Shown in pieces: positions 1 through 8,101 of a stretch of 35,335 nucleotides of DNA. Source of the stretch: an uncultured Sphingomonas sp. (lineage in GTDB: Bacteria; Pseudomonadota; Alphaproteobacteria; Sphingomonadales; Sphingomonadaceae); the NCBI GenBank assembly GCA_913775025.1, contig CAJYJW010000231.1, positions 1 to 35,335 on the forward strand, read 5' to 3'. Below the pieces are notes generated by a model. It searched no databases and was not told the origin of the DNA. It worked only from the letters and a program-made list of their open reading frames with translations. A program made the position numbers and the translations under genes. Position 1 is the first letter of the stretch, and the number at the start of each line of letters is the position of its first letter.

Positions 1-459
1 GTCGCACACGACCAGGTCGATCGCCTCGGGCACTGCCACGCGGGTGAGGTGGCGGGCGTTGGTCTGTTCGAGCACGATGACGCGCGGATCCTGCCGCAGC
101 TTCCACGCCAGCTGGTTCGTGCCGGAATCGACCGCGTAGACGCGCGCCGCGCCGTTCGTCAGCAGCACATCGGTAAAGCCGCCGGTGGAGGAACCGACAT
201 CCATCGCGACCGCCCCCTCCACGCCCCAGCCGAAATGCGCGAGGCCGTGCGCTAGCTTCACGCCACCACGCGAAACCCACGGGTGATCGCGCCCGCGCAC
301 CTCGAGCGCGGCGTCGAGAGAGAGAGCCTGCCCTGCCTTCTCCACCCTCCGCTCACCCGAGAAAACAAGACCCGCGAGGATAAGCGCCTGCCCCCGCGCC
401 CGGCTTTCCACGAGGCCACGGTCGACAAGCATCTGATCGGCGCGGAGGGTGTTTGCCAT
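1..459 (-). CDS. tlyA: TlyA family rRNA methyltransferase / hemolysin (C-terminus cut by window edge)
   Basis: TlyA proteins are SAM-dependent 2'-O-methyltransferases acting on 16S and 23S rRNA, with an N-terminal S4 RNA-binding domain followed by an FtsJ/RrmJ-like fold. Translating the minus strand from the ATG at 459-457 gives an S4-type start (ADQMLVDRGLVESRARGQALILAG), then the family signature W-V-S-R-G-G-x-K-L, then the SAM-binding motif DVGSSTGGFTD near residue 85 and the Y-A-V-D-x-G-x-x-Q-L-A-W block. The frame stays open for 153 codons to base 1, so roughly the last 90-100 residues lie outside the window. In many alphaproteobacteria tlyA sits close to dxs, and here dxs is just beyond the next gene on the same strand, which agrees with the call. 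The alternative name 'hemolysin A' is historical. Identification is by recognisable motifs and is strong; the exact rRNA target cannot be read from the sequence. Confidence 0.93.
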   Translation of the reverse strand, partial: MANTLRADQMLVDRGLVESRARGQALILAGLVFSGERRVEKAGQALSLDAALEVRGRDHPWVSRGGVKLAHGLAHFGWGVEGAVAMDVGSSTGGFTDVLLTNGAARVYAVDSGTNQLAWKLRQDPRVIVLEQTNARHLTRVAVPEAIDLVVCD

Positions 460-594
460 GGCACCGCCTTGCCCCAACATTCCGCCCCATAAAAGCCGCA
501 TTTGAACGCCGACCTCTTGTCAACTTCGTGAATAGACATAAGTTGGGTCGGACTCGGGAGCTGGGTGAGCGACCGATGGCTAGGGAGACGGTGC

Positions 595-1242
595 ATGTCG
601 CAAGCGTCCGAATTCAGCGGCCGGCGTCCGCTGATCCTCACCGTGCCGGGGCTGGGCGGCTCCGGCCCCGGCCATTGGCAGACGCTTTGGGAACAGACGC
701 GCGGCGACACCCGCCGCGTGGAACTCGGCATGTGGTCCACCCCGCGCCGCAACCCCTGGGTGACGAAGCTGGATCAGGCGATCCGGGCCGCAGAGGCTCC
801 TATCATCCTCGCAGCGCACAGCCTGGGTTGCCTCACCGTCGCCTGGTGGGCGGAACTTGCCGGGCAGCCGTGGGGATGGCCGGTGGCGGGCGCACTGCTT
901 GTCGCTCCGCCCGACGTGGATCGCGCGGACGCCTGCGGCGAGATACGCGGTTTCGGCCCCACGCCGCGCACGCCGCTGCCGTTTCCGACGATTTTGGTCG
1001 GCAGCGACGACGACCCCTATGCCAGCGCCCAGCGCGGGTTCGATATGGCACGGGAATGGGGCGCGCATTTCATCGATATCGGCCCGCACGGCCATATCAA
1101 TGCCGATAGCGGCCTTGGTTTGTGGCACGAGGGGCAAGCCCTGCTCGACCGGCTGATCGGCGTGGTGGAAGGGCCGATGGCGCGCGGTGCAGGCCTGGCC
1201 GAAGCGCAGGGCCTGATCGCCGGGGAAAGCGCGCGGGTCTAG
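595..1242 (+). CDS. RBBP9/YdeN-like serine hydrolase (alpha/beta hydrolase)
   Basis: A small single-domain alpha/beta hydrolase of about 215 residues, the usual size for the RBBP9/YdeN family. Visible features are the opening strand with [12 protein letters not shown], the nucleophile elbow A-H-S-L-G (catalytic Ser), an acidic residue in the G-S-D-D-D-P-Y motif late in the fold, and a final His in G-H-I-N-A-D-S-G. Together these give a complete Ser-Asp-His triad. The natural substrate is not known for most family members. I start at the ATG at 595 because AGGGAG ends 7 bases upstream. A GTG at 565 in the same frame would add ten residues that do not resemble the family. There is no signal peptide, so it is probably cytosolic. 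It converges on dxs, with the two stop codons interlocked in a CTAG. Confidence 0.85.
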   Translation: MSQASEFSGRRPLILTVPGLGGSGPGHWQTLWEQTRGDTRRVELGMWSTPRRNPWVTKLDQAIRAAEAPIILAAHSLGCLTVAWWAELAGQPWGWPVAGALLVAPPDVDRADACGEIRGFGPTPRTPLPFPTILVGSDDDPYASAQRGFDMAREWGAHFIDIGPHGHINADSGLGLWHEGQALLDRLIGVVEGPMARGAGLAEAQGLIAGESARV

Positions 1243-3158
1243 GCCCGCGCCTCCGCCACGCCGACGCTATTGCGGCGGAGCGCGGCAAGCACCGTTTCGA
1301 CGATCGCATCGGCATCGAGCCCAGCCTCGGCATATTGCAGTTCGGGCTTGTCGTGATCCTGAAAGACATCCGGCAGGCGCAAGGTGCGCAGCTTGAGCCC
1401 GCCGTCGATCAACCCCTCGTCGCTCGCCAGCGTCAGCACATGCGCGCCGAGCCCGCCGACCGAGCCCTCCTCGACGGTGACGGCGACCTCATGGGTGGTG
1501 AGCAGGCGACGGATCAGCGCCTCGTCCAGCGGCTTGGCGAAGCGCAGATCGGCGACCGTGGTGGAGAGGCCCTGCGCATCGAGCCGGTCGGCGGCCTTCA
1601 ACGCCTCCTCCAGCCGGGTGCCGAGCGAGAGGATCGCGACGGACTTGCCCTCCCGCACGATGCGCCCCTTCCCGATCGGCAGTTCTTCGGGTGTGGGGAT
1701 CGTCACGCCGGTGCCGTTGCCGCGCGGATAGCGCACCGCGATCGGCCCGCTGTCATGCCGGGCCATGGTGTGCACCATGTGCGTCAGCTCCGCCTCGTCC
1801 GCCGCCGCCATCACGACGAAATTGGGCAGACTGGCCAGATAGGTGACGTCGAAGCTGCCGGCATGGGTCGCACCGTCCGCGCCGACCAGCCCCGCGCGAT
1901 CGATCGCGAAGCGGACGGGCAGGTTCTGGATCGCGACATCATGCACCACCTGATCATAGGCACGTTGCAGGAAGGTCGAATAGATCGCGCAGAATGGCCG
2001 CTGCCCCTGCGCCGCCAGCCCGGCCGCGAAGGTGACGGCATGCTGCTCCGCGATGCCGACATCGAAGGCGCGATCGGGAAAGGCCTTGGCGAACTTGTCC
2101 AACCCGGTGCCTGAGGGCATCGCGGCGGTGATGGCGCAGATCCGCGGATCGGCCTGCGCCTCCGCCAGCAGCGCATCGGCGAAGACGCCGGTGTAGCTTG
2201 GCGGCCCCGGCGGGGCCTTGGCCTGTACGCCGGAGACGACATCGAACTTCTGCACGCCGTGATATTTGTCCGCCGCCGCCTCGGCCGGGGCATAGCCCTT
2301 GCCCTTCTGCGTCACGACATGGACGAGGATCGGCCCCTCCCCCGCATCACGCACATTCTCCAGCACGGGGACGAGATGGTCGAGATTATGGCCGTCGATC
2401 GGGCCGACGTAATAGAAGCCCAGCTCCTCGAACAGGGTGCCGCCCATCGTCATGCCGCGGGCGAACTCGTCCGTCTTGCGCGCGGCATCATGGAGCGGGC
2501 GCGGCAGGCGGCGGGCGACCTTCTTCATCACGTCGCGCAGCGACAGGAACGGTCGCGAGGAGACGATCCGCGCGAGATAGGCGGACAGTCCGCCGACCGG
2601 CGGCGCGATCGACATGTCGTTGTCGTTCAGGATCACGACGAGGCGATTGCCGGCGGCGCGCGCGTTGTTCATCGCCTCATAGGCCATGCCGGCGGACATC
2701 GCGCCGTCGCCGATCACCGCGATCGCCTTGCCCGGCTTGTCCGCCAGCTTGTTGGCGACCGCGAAGCCGAGCGCGGCCGAGATGGAGGTGCTGCTGTGCG
2801 CCGCGCCGAACGGATCATATTCGCTCTCGCTGCGCTTGGTGAAGCCGGAGAGGCCCCCGCCCTGGCGCAAACTGCGCATCCCGCCACGCCGGCCGGTAAG
2901 AATCTTGTGCGGATAGGCTTGATGGCCGACATCCCAGATCAGCGTATCGCGCGGCGTATCGAACACATAGTGCAGCGCGACGGTCAACTCGACCACGCCG
3001 AGCCCCGCGCCGAGATGACCGCCCGTCACCGATACGGCCGATATCATCTCCGCCCTTACGTCTTCCGCCAGTTGCGGAAGTTGTTCGGGCTTCAAACCGC
3101 GCAGCGCGCGTGGATCCGGCACCTGATCGAGCAGCGGGGTCTTGGGAAGATCGGCCAT
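1239..3158 (-). CDS. dxs: 1-deoxy-D-xylulose-5-phosphate synthase
   Basis: DXS condenses pyruvate and glyceraldehyde-3-phosphate in a thiamine-diphosphate-dependent, CO2-releasing reaction. It is the first step of the MEP isoprenoid pathway and also feeds thiamine and pyridoxal synthesis. The 639-residue length is typical. Visible are the substrate-binding H in G-G-H-L-G (about residue 48), the D-V-G-H-Q-x-Y-P-H-K block (76-85), the ThDP/Mg motif G-D-G-A-M-S-x-G-M (150-158) completed by N-D-N-D-M-S-I, the D-G-H-N motif, and the transketolase-like pyrimidine-binding region around [11 protein letters not shown] with D-R-A-G-L-V-G-x-D-G-x-T-H-x-G. A transketolase C-terminal domain closes the protein. 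All expected residues are present and nothing looks damaged. The ATG at 3158 has an AGGA about ten bases upstream. It is probably monocistronic: upstream lies the stop of the zur-like gene after a 94-bp gap. Confidence 0.97.
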   Translation of the reverse strand: MADLPKTPLLDQVPDPRALRGLKPEQLPQLAEDVRAEMISAVSVTGGHLGAGLGVVELTVALHYVFDTPRDTLIWDVGHQAYPHKILTGRRGGMRSLRQGGGLSGFTKRSESEYDPFGAAHSSTSISAALGFAVANKLADKPGKAIAVIGDGAMSAGMAYEAMNNARAAGNRLVVILNDNDMSIAPPVGGLSAYLARIVSSRPFLSLRDVMKKVARRLPRPLHDAARKTDEFARGMTMGGTLFEELGFYYVGPIDGHNLDHLVPVLENVRDAGEGPILVHVVTQKGKGYAPAEAAADKYHGVQKFDVVSGVQAKAPPGPPSYTGVFADALLAEAQADPRICAITAAMPSGTGLDKFAKAFPDRAFDVGIAEQHAVTFAAGLAAQGQRPFCAIYSTFLQRAYDQVVHDVAIQNLPVRFAIDRAGLVGADGATHAGSFDVTYLASLPNFVVMAAADEAELTHMVHTMARHDSGPIAVRYPRGNGTGVTIPTPEELPIGKGRIVREGKSVAILSLGTRLEEALKAADRLDAQGLSTTVADLRFAKPLDEALIRRLLTTHEVAVTVEEGSVGGLGAHVLTLASDEGLIDGGLKLRTLRLPDVFQDHDKPELQYAEAGLDADAIVETVLAALRRNSVGVAEARA

Positions 3159-3252
3159 CTGAACGCTTTATCCTTTTGCCACGCCCTAGACCAAAGTCGG
3201 CGTCGCTGGAACACAGGACAGCAAGCGTACGGTCCCGCCCCAGATCGGGACT

Positions 3253-3732
3253 TCAGGCGGCATCCTGCGTGGCGGCGCAAGCGGCGCACAGCCCGCGCAC
3301 CTCGATGACCGGGCGGCGCGCGACGAAGCCGGCTCCACCCGCCGCGTCGCGTACGCCGATGGTAATCGCATCATCGTCGATATGGGTGACCTGGCTGCAG
3401 ATATCGCACACTAGGAAGATGCAGTCGTGCCGGCAATCGGGATGGGTATTGGCGATGTAGGCGTTGGCCGTCTCCACCCGTCGCGCAAGATTCTTCGCCA
3501 CGAACAGATCGAGGATGCGATAGACGCTGTTCGCCGCGATCCGCCGCCCTTCCGCCTGCGAGACGGCCTCGGCCACGTCATAGGCGGAGGCGGGGCGGGC
3601 GAAGCCGGCCAGCGCCTCGAACACCGCCGCGCGCATCGCCGTCCACTGCTCGCCTGCGCGTTCCAGGGCGCCGCGCGCCGCAGCACCGAGCGATTCGCCT
3701 TCGTGAAGAATATGATCGTGCGCGTGAGCCAT
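3253..3732 (-). CDS. zur: Fur-family transcriptional regulator, probably zinc-sensing Zur
   Basis: Zur represses zinc-uptake and zinc-sparing genes when zinc is replete. The protein has 159 residues: a winged helix in the first half (the recognition helix near residues 64-75 contains N-S-V-Y-R-I-L-D) and a dimerisation half carrying two CxxC pairs, C109-C112 and C149-C152, which form the structural Zn(Cys4) site of the family. Extra ligands are the His-rich start (A-H-A-H-D-H) and the H-x-D-C near 102-104. Zur rather than Fur or PerR is preferred because of the N-terminal His cluster, the I-A-N-T-H-P-D-C-R-H-D-C segment and the partnership with a MerC-like protein 45 bp upstream in the same direction. 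This pairing is one I associate with sphingomonads. The pair is preceded by a palindrome that could be its own operator. A different Fur subtype remains possible. Confidence 0.82.
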   Translation of the reverse strand: MAHAHDHILHEGESLGAAARGALERAGEQWTAMRAAVFEALAGFARPASAYDVAEAVSQAEGRRIAANSVYRILDLFVAKNLARRVETANAYIANTHPDCRHDCIFLVCDICSQVTHIDDDAITIGVRDAAGGAGFVARRPVIEVRGLCAACAATQDAA

Positions 3733-3777
3733 GGCCGGAAGGTAGGGCCGCCGGCGGCATGCGGCAAGCGACGGGCC

Positions 3778-4206
3778 TCAGCCGCGCAGCCGGCGCCGGT
3801 TGAGGTGATGGCCAAGCGCCACGAGCGCGACGCCGACGATCGTAAGCCCCGTCTCGCCGTAACCATGCTCGATCAACAGCGCGCTGCTCATCAAAGCGAG
3901 ACCGGTGAGACCGGTCAACGCAGGCCCTATCGCGCGATGGCGCAGCCACCCGCGCCCCAGCGCCACCGCTGCCAGCACGATGGCGATCGCCAGCCCTACC
4001 TCGTGAATAGCGGGATGCACCAGCAGCCCCCCCGCCGAGGCGAGTAGCGTCAGCACCAAGGTGGTGGCCACGCAATGCACCAGGCACAGGCCGGACAGGC
4101 CGATCGCCAGCCGATCGAGCAAGCCGTCTTGCCCTGCCGGGTCGTGATTCATGCCGTGATCGATGGGTCTCGCCCGTGCCATATCGTCCGCCTGCCGCCG
4201 CGGCAT
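3778..4206 (-). CDS. MerC-domain inner-membrane protein, likely metal-related
   Basis: A roughly 142-residue membrane protein with four hydrophobic segments (about residues 34-62, 68-85, 92-112 and 118-133) and a metal-ligand-like C-L-V-H-C motif (residues 41-45) at the start of the first segment. MerC of mercury operons is a four-TM mercuric-ion transporter with cysteine pairs. Chromosomal MerC-like proteins next to Fur/Zur regulators are more likely tied to zinc or another soft metal, which is inference from context. The gene is first in an apparent operon with the zur-like gene, and a palindrome lies 20-32 bases before the start. Alternative starts are the ATGs at 4182 and 4152. All retain the membrane region, so the N-terminus is uncertain. 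No mercury reductase or merR is nearby, which argues against a mercury-resistance role. Confidence 0.75.
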   Translation of the reverse strand: MPRRQADDMARARPIDHGMNHDPAGQDGLLDRLAIGLSGLCLVHCVATTLVLTLLASAGGLLVHPAIHEVGLAIAIVLAAVALGRGWLRHRAIGPALTGLTGLALMSSALLIEHGYGETGLTIVGVALVALGHHLNRRRLRG

Positions 4207-4225
4207 GTGCCACCAAATAAGCGAG

Positions 4226-4238
4226 GATACAACATATC
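4226..4238. promoter_or_regulatory. Candidate Zur operator upstream of merC-zur
   Basis: An imperfect AT-rich palindrome (GATA-N5-TATC, core GATACAACATATC) lies 20 bases before the first possible start of the MerC-like gene. It stands out in GC-rich surroundings. Zur sites in proteobacteria are AT-rich palindromes around a GTTATA/TATAAC-type core, so autoregulation of the operon is plausible. The assignment rests on position and symmetry only. Confidence 0.4.
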
Positions 4239-4301
4239 ATTCGCCGGTTAGTTGCATCGCGCGCGTTTGCGTGGCGGCGGCAGGAGGCGTAATCGCGCGC
4301 C

Positions 4302-5345
4302 ATGTCGATCGCCCGCCCCGCCGCCGCCTCTCCCCGCCCCTCAAGCATCGCCCGCTGGCTGCTGATCGTGGCCTGCATGGTCTTCGCGATGGTGGTGGTG
4401 GGCGGGATTACCCGGCTGACCGAATCGGGGCTGTCGATGGTGCGATGGGAGCCAATTTCCGGCACGGTGCCGCCGCTGAACGAGGCGCAGTGGCAGGCCG
4501 AGTTCGACGGCTACAAGGCGACGCCCGAATATCACAAGATCAATCGCGGCATGACACTGGGCGAGTTCAAGGGCATCTTTTTCTGGGAGTATCTGCACCG
4601 GCTGATCGGGCGGACGATCGGGCTGGTGTTCGCGCTGCCGCTGCTGTGGTTCTGGTGGCGCCGCGCGATTCCGCAGGGGTATGGCCCCCGCCTCTCTGCC
4701 CTGCTTGCTCTCGGGGCGCTGCAAGGGGCGATCGGCTGGTGGATGGTCGCCTCGGGGCTGGTCGACCGGCCGGACGTGAGCCATCTGCGCCTCGCGACGC
4801 ATCTGATCGCCGCGCTGTTCATCTTTTCAGGTCTGATCTGGACGGCGATGGACCTGTTCCGCTTCGCGCGCGATCCGGCGGCGCGGCCGGCGCGATTGCC
4901 GGGCATCGGTATTCTCGCGCTAGCGCTGCTGGGGACGCAGATCATGCTCGGCGCATTCACCGCCGGGCTCGATGCGGGCTATGCCTTTTCCAGCTGGCCC
5001 CTGATGGGCGACCGACTATTCCCGGCGGGGGGCTGGCTGGCCGACTGGTCGGCGCGTGCCAATCTCGTCGACAATCCGGTGGTGGTACAGTTCGTCCACC
5101 GGTGGTTCGCCTGGATCGCGGCGGCGGGCGTGCTGCTACTCGCGCACCGCGCGCGGCGGGCGGGGGCGATCGGGCCGGCGCATGCCATAGCGACGCTGGT
5201 GGCGGTGCAGATCGGCCTGGGAATCGCAACGCTGCTGAGCGGCGTCGCTCTCCCCATCGCCGTCGCGCATCAGGCTACGGCGGCGCTGTTGTTGGCGAGC
5301 GTGGTGGCGGCCAGCCATCGCCTGGGCACGCCCCGAACGACCTGA
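4302..5345 (+). CDS. ctaA: Heme A synthase (COX15/CtaA family)
   Basis: CtaA/COX15 oxidises the methyl group of heme O to the formyl group of heme A for aa3-type cytochrome oxidase, in the inner membrane. The 347 residues form eight hydrophobic segments. Family signatures are all visible: V-G-G-I-T-R-L-T-x-S-G-L-S at 33-45, the long periplasmic loop with W-E-P-I-S-G-T-x-P-P-L and E-F-K-x-I-F-x-W-E-Y-x-H-R, and the heme-binding histidines H99, H167, H266 and H323 in the contexts L-H-R, T-H-L, V-H-R-W and A-H-Q. This is the COX15-like (type 2) form usual in alphaproteobacteria, without the Bacillus-type cysteine pair. An AGGAGG lies 14 bases before the ATG, a longer spacing than usual. The gene is followed by rplM after about 140 bp on the same strand. 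Confidence 0.95.
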   Translation: MSIARPAAASPRPSSIARWLLIVACMVFAMVVVGGITRLTESGLSMVRWEPISGTVPPLNEAQWQAEFDGYKATPEYHKINRGMTLGEFKGIFFWEYLHRLIGRTIGLVFALPLLWFWWRRAIPQGYGPRLSALLALGALQGAIGWWMVASGLVDRPDVSHLRLATHLIAALFIFSGLIWTAMDLFRFARDPAARPARLPGIGILALALLGTQIMLGAFTAGLDAGYAFSSWPLMGDRLFPAGGWLADWSARANLVDNPVVVQFVHRWFAWIAAAGVLLLAHRARRAGAIGPAHAIATLVAVQIGLGIATLLSGVALPIAVAHQATAALLLASVVAASHRLGTPRTT

Positions 5346-5432
5346 AAAAGGCCAAGGTATCCTGATACCTCACGCAAAACGCCCGCTTTTGCTTGACGAT
5401 TCGGGCCTTTCCACGCATGAGCGACGCCGTAA

Positions 5433-5465
5433 GCGCCGCCCGATCGGGTGGCGCGCTTTCGTTTT
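5433..5465 (+). promoter_or_regulatory. Leader hairpin of the rplM-rpsI operon, possible attenuator
   Basis: The sequence at 5433-5454 folds into a 9-bp stem with a GATC loop (5' arm 5433-5441, 3' arm 5446-5454, one G-U pair). It is followed within a few bases by a T-rich run around 5456-5465. It lies 33 bases before the L13 start, downstream of a TTGACG at 5393-5398 that could be a -35 element. Ribosomal operons are often autoregulated through leader structures. Whether this hairpin terminates transcription or binds L13/S9 is inference. Confidence 0.45.
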
Positions 5466-5486
5466 ATCCGGAAGGTCAGCGAGCAC

Positions 5487-5966
5487 ATGAAAGCGCTCAT
5501 GAAGACCACCAAGTCGGCGACGCCGGCCACGGTGGAGAAGAAGTGGCACCTGATCGACGCCGAGGGTCTCGTCGTCGGTCGCGTTGCCAGCATCATCGCC
5601 AACATCCTGCGCGGCAAGCACAAGCCGAGCTTCACGCCCCACATCGATTGCGGTGACAATGTCGTCGTCATCAATGCGGACAAGGTACGCTTCACCGGCC
5701 GCAAGACGCAGCAGAAGGTGTATTACAAGCACACCGGCTATGCCGGCGGCATCAAGGGCATCACCGCCGCCAAGGTGCTGGAAGGCCGCTTTCCGGAGCG
5801 CGTTCTGGAGAAGGCCGTGGAGCGCATGATCCCGCGCGGTCCGCTCGGCCGCCAGCAGATGCGCAACCTGCGCGTCTTCTCCGGCGCGGAGCATGATCAT
5901 GCCGCGCAGAGCCCGGAAGTCCTCGATATCGCGGGCATGAACCGCAAGAACAAGGTGGGTGCCTGA
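5487..5966 (+). CDS. rplM: 50S ribosomal protein L13
   Basis: L13 is an early-assembling 23S rRNA-binding protein of the large subunit. The 159 residues start with [10 protein letters not shown] and continue with [16 protein letters not shown]-x-L-R-G-K-H-K, D[10 protein letters not shown], G-R-K[12 protein letters not shown] and the late signature [12 protein letters not shown]-x-N-L-R. The frame is open further upstream to 5448, but the ATG at 5487 gives the N-terminus I recognise from sphingomonad L13. Its stop codon shares one base with the ATG of rpsI (TGATG), so the pair is translationally coupled, as expected for the conserved rplM-rpsI operon. Confidence 0.96.
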   Translation: MKALMKTTKSATPATVEKKWHLIDAEGLVVGRVASIIANILRGKHKPSFTPHIDCGDNVVVINADKVRFTGRKTQQKVYYKHTGYAGGIKGITAAKVLEGRFPERVLEKAVERMIPRGPLGRQQMRNLRVFSGAEHDHAAQSPEVLDIAGMNRKNKVGA

Positions 5967-6526
5967 TGTCCGACAACCGCCAGTCGCTGAGCGACCTCGC
6001 CGCGCTGACCAACGCGCCGGCCCCCGCCGCCGCCCCGGTGACCGATAGCTACGGCGCGACCGAGGACGCCGCCGGTACGCCTGCCTATCAGGCGCCCGCC
6101 CAGCCGACGATGCCGCTGCGCCAGCAGGAGATCGACGCGCAGGGCCGCGCCTACGCCACCGGCCGCCGCAAGGACGCGGTCGCCCGCGTATGGCTGAAGC
6201 CGGGTTCGGGCAAGATCACGATCAACGGCCGCGATCAGGAAGTCTATTTCGCCCGGCCTACGCTACGCCTCGTCATCAACCAGCCGTTCGGTGTCGCCGA
6301 ACGTGACGGGCAGTATGACGTCGTCTGCACCGTGAAGGGCGGCGGCCTTTCGGGCCAGGCCGGCGCGGTCAAGCATGGCATCAGCCAGGCGCTGACCCGC
6401 TATGAGCCGGTGCTGCGCGCGCCGGTGAAGGCGGCGGGCTTCCTGACCCGCGATCCGCGCGCCGTGGAGCGCAAGAAGTACGGCAAGGCGAAGGCCCGCC
6501 GCAGCTTCCAGTTCTCGAAGCGCTGA
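5966..6526 (+). CDS. rpsI: 30S ribosomal protein S9 with N-terminal extension
   Basis: S9 is a small-subunit protein whose C-terminal tail reaches the P-site tRNA. The usual core of about 130 residues begins near residue 60 with [15 protein letters not shown] and includes [17 protein letters not shown]-x-x-H-G-I-S-Q-A-L, and the terminal R-x-S-F-Q-F-S-K-R. The first 55 or so residues are an Ala/Pro/Gln-rich, low-complexity extension absent from E. coli S9, giving 186 residues. Similar extensions occur in sphingomonads as far as I recall. Ribosomal role is certain; the role of the extension is unknown. The gene overlaps rplM by one base and is followed 22 bases after its stop by a strong terminator. 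Confidence 0.96.
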   Translation: MSDNRQSLSDLAALTNAPAPAAAPVTDSYGATEDAAGTPAYQAPAQPTMPLRQQEIDAQGRAYATGRRKDAVARVWLKPGSGKITINGRDQEVYFARPTLRLVINQPFGVAERDGQYDVVCTVKGGGLSGQAGAVKHGISQALTRYEPVLRAPVKAAGFLTRDPRAVERKKYGKAKARRSFQFSKR

Positions 6527-6547
6527 TCCTTACCGGATCGAACAGCG

Positions 6548-6580
6548 AAGGGCGGTCCTGCGGGGCCGCCCTTTTCTTTT
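6548..6580 (+). terminator. Intrinsic terminator of the rplM-rpsI operon
   Basis: An 8-bp GC-rich stem (AAGGGCGG at 6548-6555 pairing with CCGCCCTT) with a 10-nt loop is followed by TTCTTTT. It is a classic rho-independent terminator placed directly after the rpsI stop. Confidence 0.9.
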
Positions 6581-6701
6581 GGTGTCACGCCGTTCGCATC
6601 GCTTGACACGATGTCCGCGCAGATACCGCGTTGGATAACCAGCCCGTGATGTGCGAGACGCAATAGACAGCCACGCCTGAGCCACCCGACCGGATCGCAC
6701 C

Positions 6702-7202
6702 ATGACCACCGGACACGCCGCCTCGCCGCCCCTTTCGCCCGACCGTACCGAGCGGGTGCTTGCGATCGCATCCGCCCTGCTGTTGGCGGCGGTGCTGACC
6801 GCTATCACGCGAGGCCATGCCCAATGGGGGCTGGTTCCGCGCGTCGTCTGGCTGCATCTGGCGACGATCGGGGTGGCGCTCGCCCTGACGCCGGCCATTC
6901 TGCTGCGGCCGCGTGGCAACCGGCTTCATCGCCGGCTCGGCTGGATATGGGCGATCTGCCTGTTCGCCACCGCGCTCGTCAGCTTCGCGATCCGTTTGTC
7001 GAATCCGGGGCACCTCAGCCTGATCCATATCCTGTCGGCATGGACGGTGGGGCTCGTACCGGTGATCGTCTGGTCGGCCGCGACGCATCGTGTAGCGCTT
7101 CACCGGCGGGCGGTTCGGGGCGCGGTGAGCGGAGCCTTGCTGATAGCGGGCTTCTTCACCTTCCCCTTCGATCGGTTATTGGGCCACTGGCTGTTCGGTT
7201 GA
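6702..7202 (+). CDS. DUF2306 predicted membrane protein
   Basis: A 166-residue protein with about five transmembrane segments (approximately 20-38, 50-70, 78-97, 106-122 and 138-155). The pattern matches the DUF2306 family: a His-containing segment W-L-H-L-A-T, then R-x-R-G-N-R-L-H-R-R-L-G-W-I-W, then L-S-L-I-H-I-L-S-A-W-T, and an H-R-R-A-V-R-G loop before the last segment. The conserved histidines facing the membrane suggest a possible heme or metal site, but no function has been established. Its 3' end overlaps the convergent metallophosphoesterase gene by 27 bp. It probably has its own promoter, because a strong terminator separates it from rpsI. Confidence 0.75.
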   Translation: MTTGHAASPPLSPDRTERVLAIASALLLAAVLTAITRGHAQWGLVPRVVWLHLATIGVALALTPAILLRPRGNRLHRRLGWIWAICLFATALVSFAIRLSNPGHLSLIHILSAWTVGLVPVIVWSAATHRVALHRRAVRGAVSGALLIAGFFTFPFDRLLGHWLFG

Positions 7203-7952
7203 GCCGAACACGGCCGGCGCCATCACCCGCACGCGCGCAGACAGGGCGCCATTCTCGATCGTCAGCTCGTTGAACGAGGGGGCAGCGGTCCGCACCCGTT
7301 CCGAAAGCGTGCCCGCGCCGATCAGACGCAGCGGCGCTCCGTCCGCGTTCCACGTCACGTCGAACGGATCGTGGACGTGTCCGCTCAACACCGCATCGGC
7401 CCCCGCCCCGGCAAGCGCATGCAGCGCCTCGACACCGCGCAGCGTCTCTCCATGCCCTTCCGAAACCCCTTCACCGGTAAGCGGGTGATGGCAGGTGACG
7501 ATCGCCAGTCGCCCGCGAGGGCAAAGCCGCAGGCGTTCCACCGCCTCTGCGAGGCTGCGGCGGCTCACGACGCCCCAGGACCAGTTGAGTCGCCACTGCG
7601 CGCGCGCGGTCGTCTTGAGTGGGACCAGCCAGACGCCCGGCAGGTCCAGCGGCTTTTCGAATTTGTGTTCGATCCGGTCGTACCGGCGGTAGGGCCAGAA
7701 GATGCGGGCGATCGGGTTGTGATACGGCAGATCGTGATTGCCGGGCTCGACCGTTACGGGGGCATCCAACTGCGCCAGCCACGCGCCGGCGGCGGCATAT
7801 TCCTTGGAGCGCGCCCGCATCGTGAGATCGCCCGTGATGACGACGGCATCCGGTTTTTCCATCTTCACCGTCCTGGTGAACCAGGCGATCGCCTCCTCAT
7901 CCTCCCGACCGAAGTGAAGATCGGAGACGTGAAAGATCCGTGTGTACGCCAT
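7176..7952 (-). CDS. Calcineurin-like metallophosphoesterase (Icc/CpdA type)
   Basis: A 258-residue phosphodiesterase of the calcineurin superfamily with the full set of dinuclear-metal motifs in order: D-L-H-F-G near the start, G-D-L-T around residue 43, G-N-H-D, then C-H-H-P and G-H-V-H near the end. The arrangement resembles class III cyclic-nucleotide phosphodiesterases (CpdA/Icc), but the substrate cannot be fixed from sequence. I place the start at the ATG at 7952 (M-A-Y-T-R-I-F-H-V-S-D-L-H) because the family begins only a few residues before the first metal motif. The frame is open to a GTG at 8036, which would add 28 residues without family resemblance. No clear Shine-Dalgarno precedes either start. 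Its stop lies within the DUF2306 gene, tail to tail. Confidence 0.85.
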   Translation of the reverse strand: MAYTRIFHVSDLHFGREDEEAIAWFTRTVKMEKPDAVVITGDLTMRARSKEYAAAGAWLAQLDAPVTVEPGNHDLPYHNPIARIFWPYRRYDRIEHKFEKPLDLPGVWLVPLKTTARAQWRLNWSWGVVSRRSLAEAVERLRLCPRGRLAIVTCHHPLTGEGVSEGHGETLRGVEALHALAGAGADAVLSGHVHDPFDVTWNADGAPLRLIGAGTLSERVRTAAPSFNELTIENGALSARVRVMAPAVFGSTEQPVAQ

Positions 7953-8101
7953 ACGGTAGGGAAAGCCGGAAAACGCCCCCGGGTTCCCCGAGCCGGGCAA
8001 GACGTGCCGGCCGGCACAGGCTATGATCGCCGTCACAGGTTCGCCAGAAACCTTTCGCTATGGGGAGACGCGAGGGCGTTGCGGGACATGGAGACGTAAG
8101 C

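Noticed and set aside
1122-2114. Long plus-strand frame (330 codons) opposite dxs, and similar frames at 2259-3308
   Set aside because: They are antisense shadows of dxs, which has full enzyme motifs. High-GC coding DNA commonly leaves such open frames, and no family features or ribosome sites were seen.
3232-3251. Hairpin GTCCCG...CGGGAC after the zur-like gene as a terminator
   Set aside because: Stem of only six pairs with no T tract on either strand. It might be a weak 3' structure but is not convincing.
6603-6631. TTGACA at 6603-6608 as promoter of the DUF2306 gene
   Set aside because: The -35-like hexamer is perfect but no -10 element lies at an acceptable distance, so I did not annotate it.
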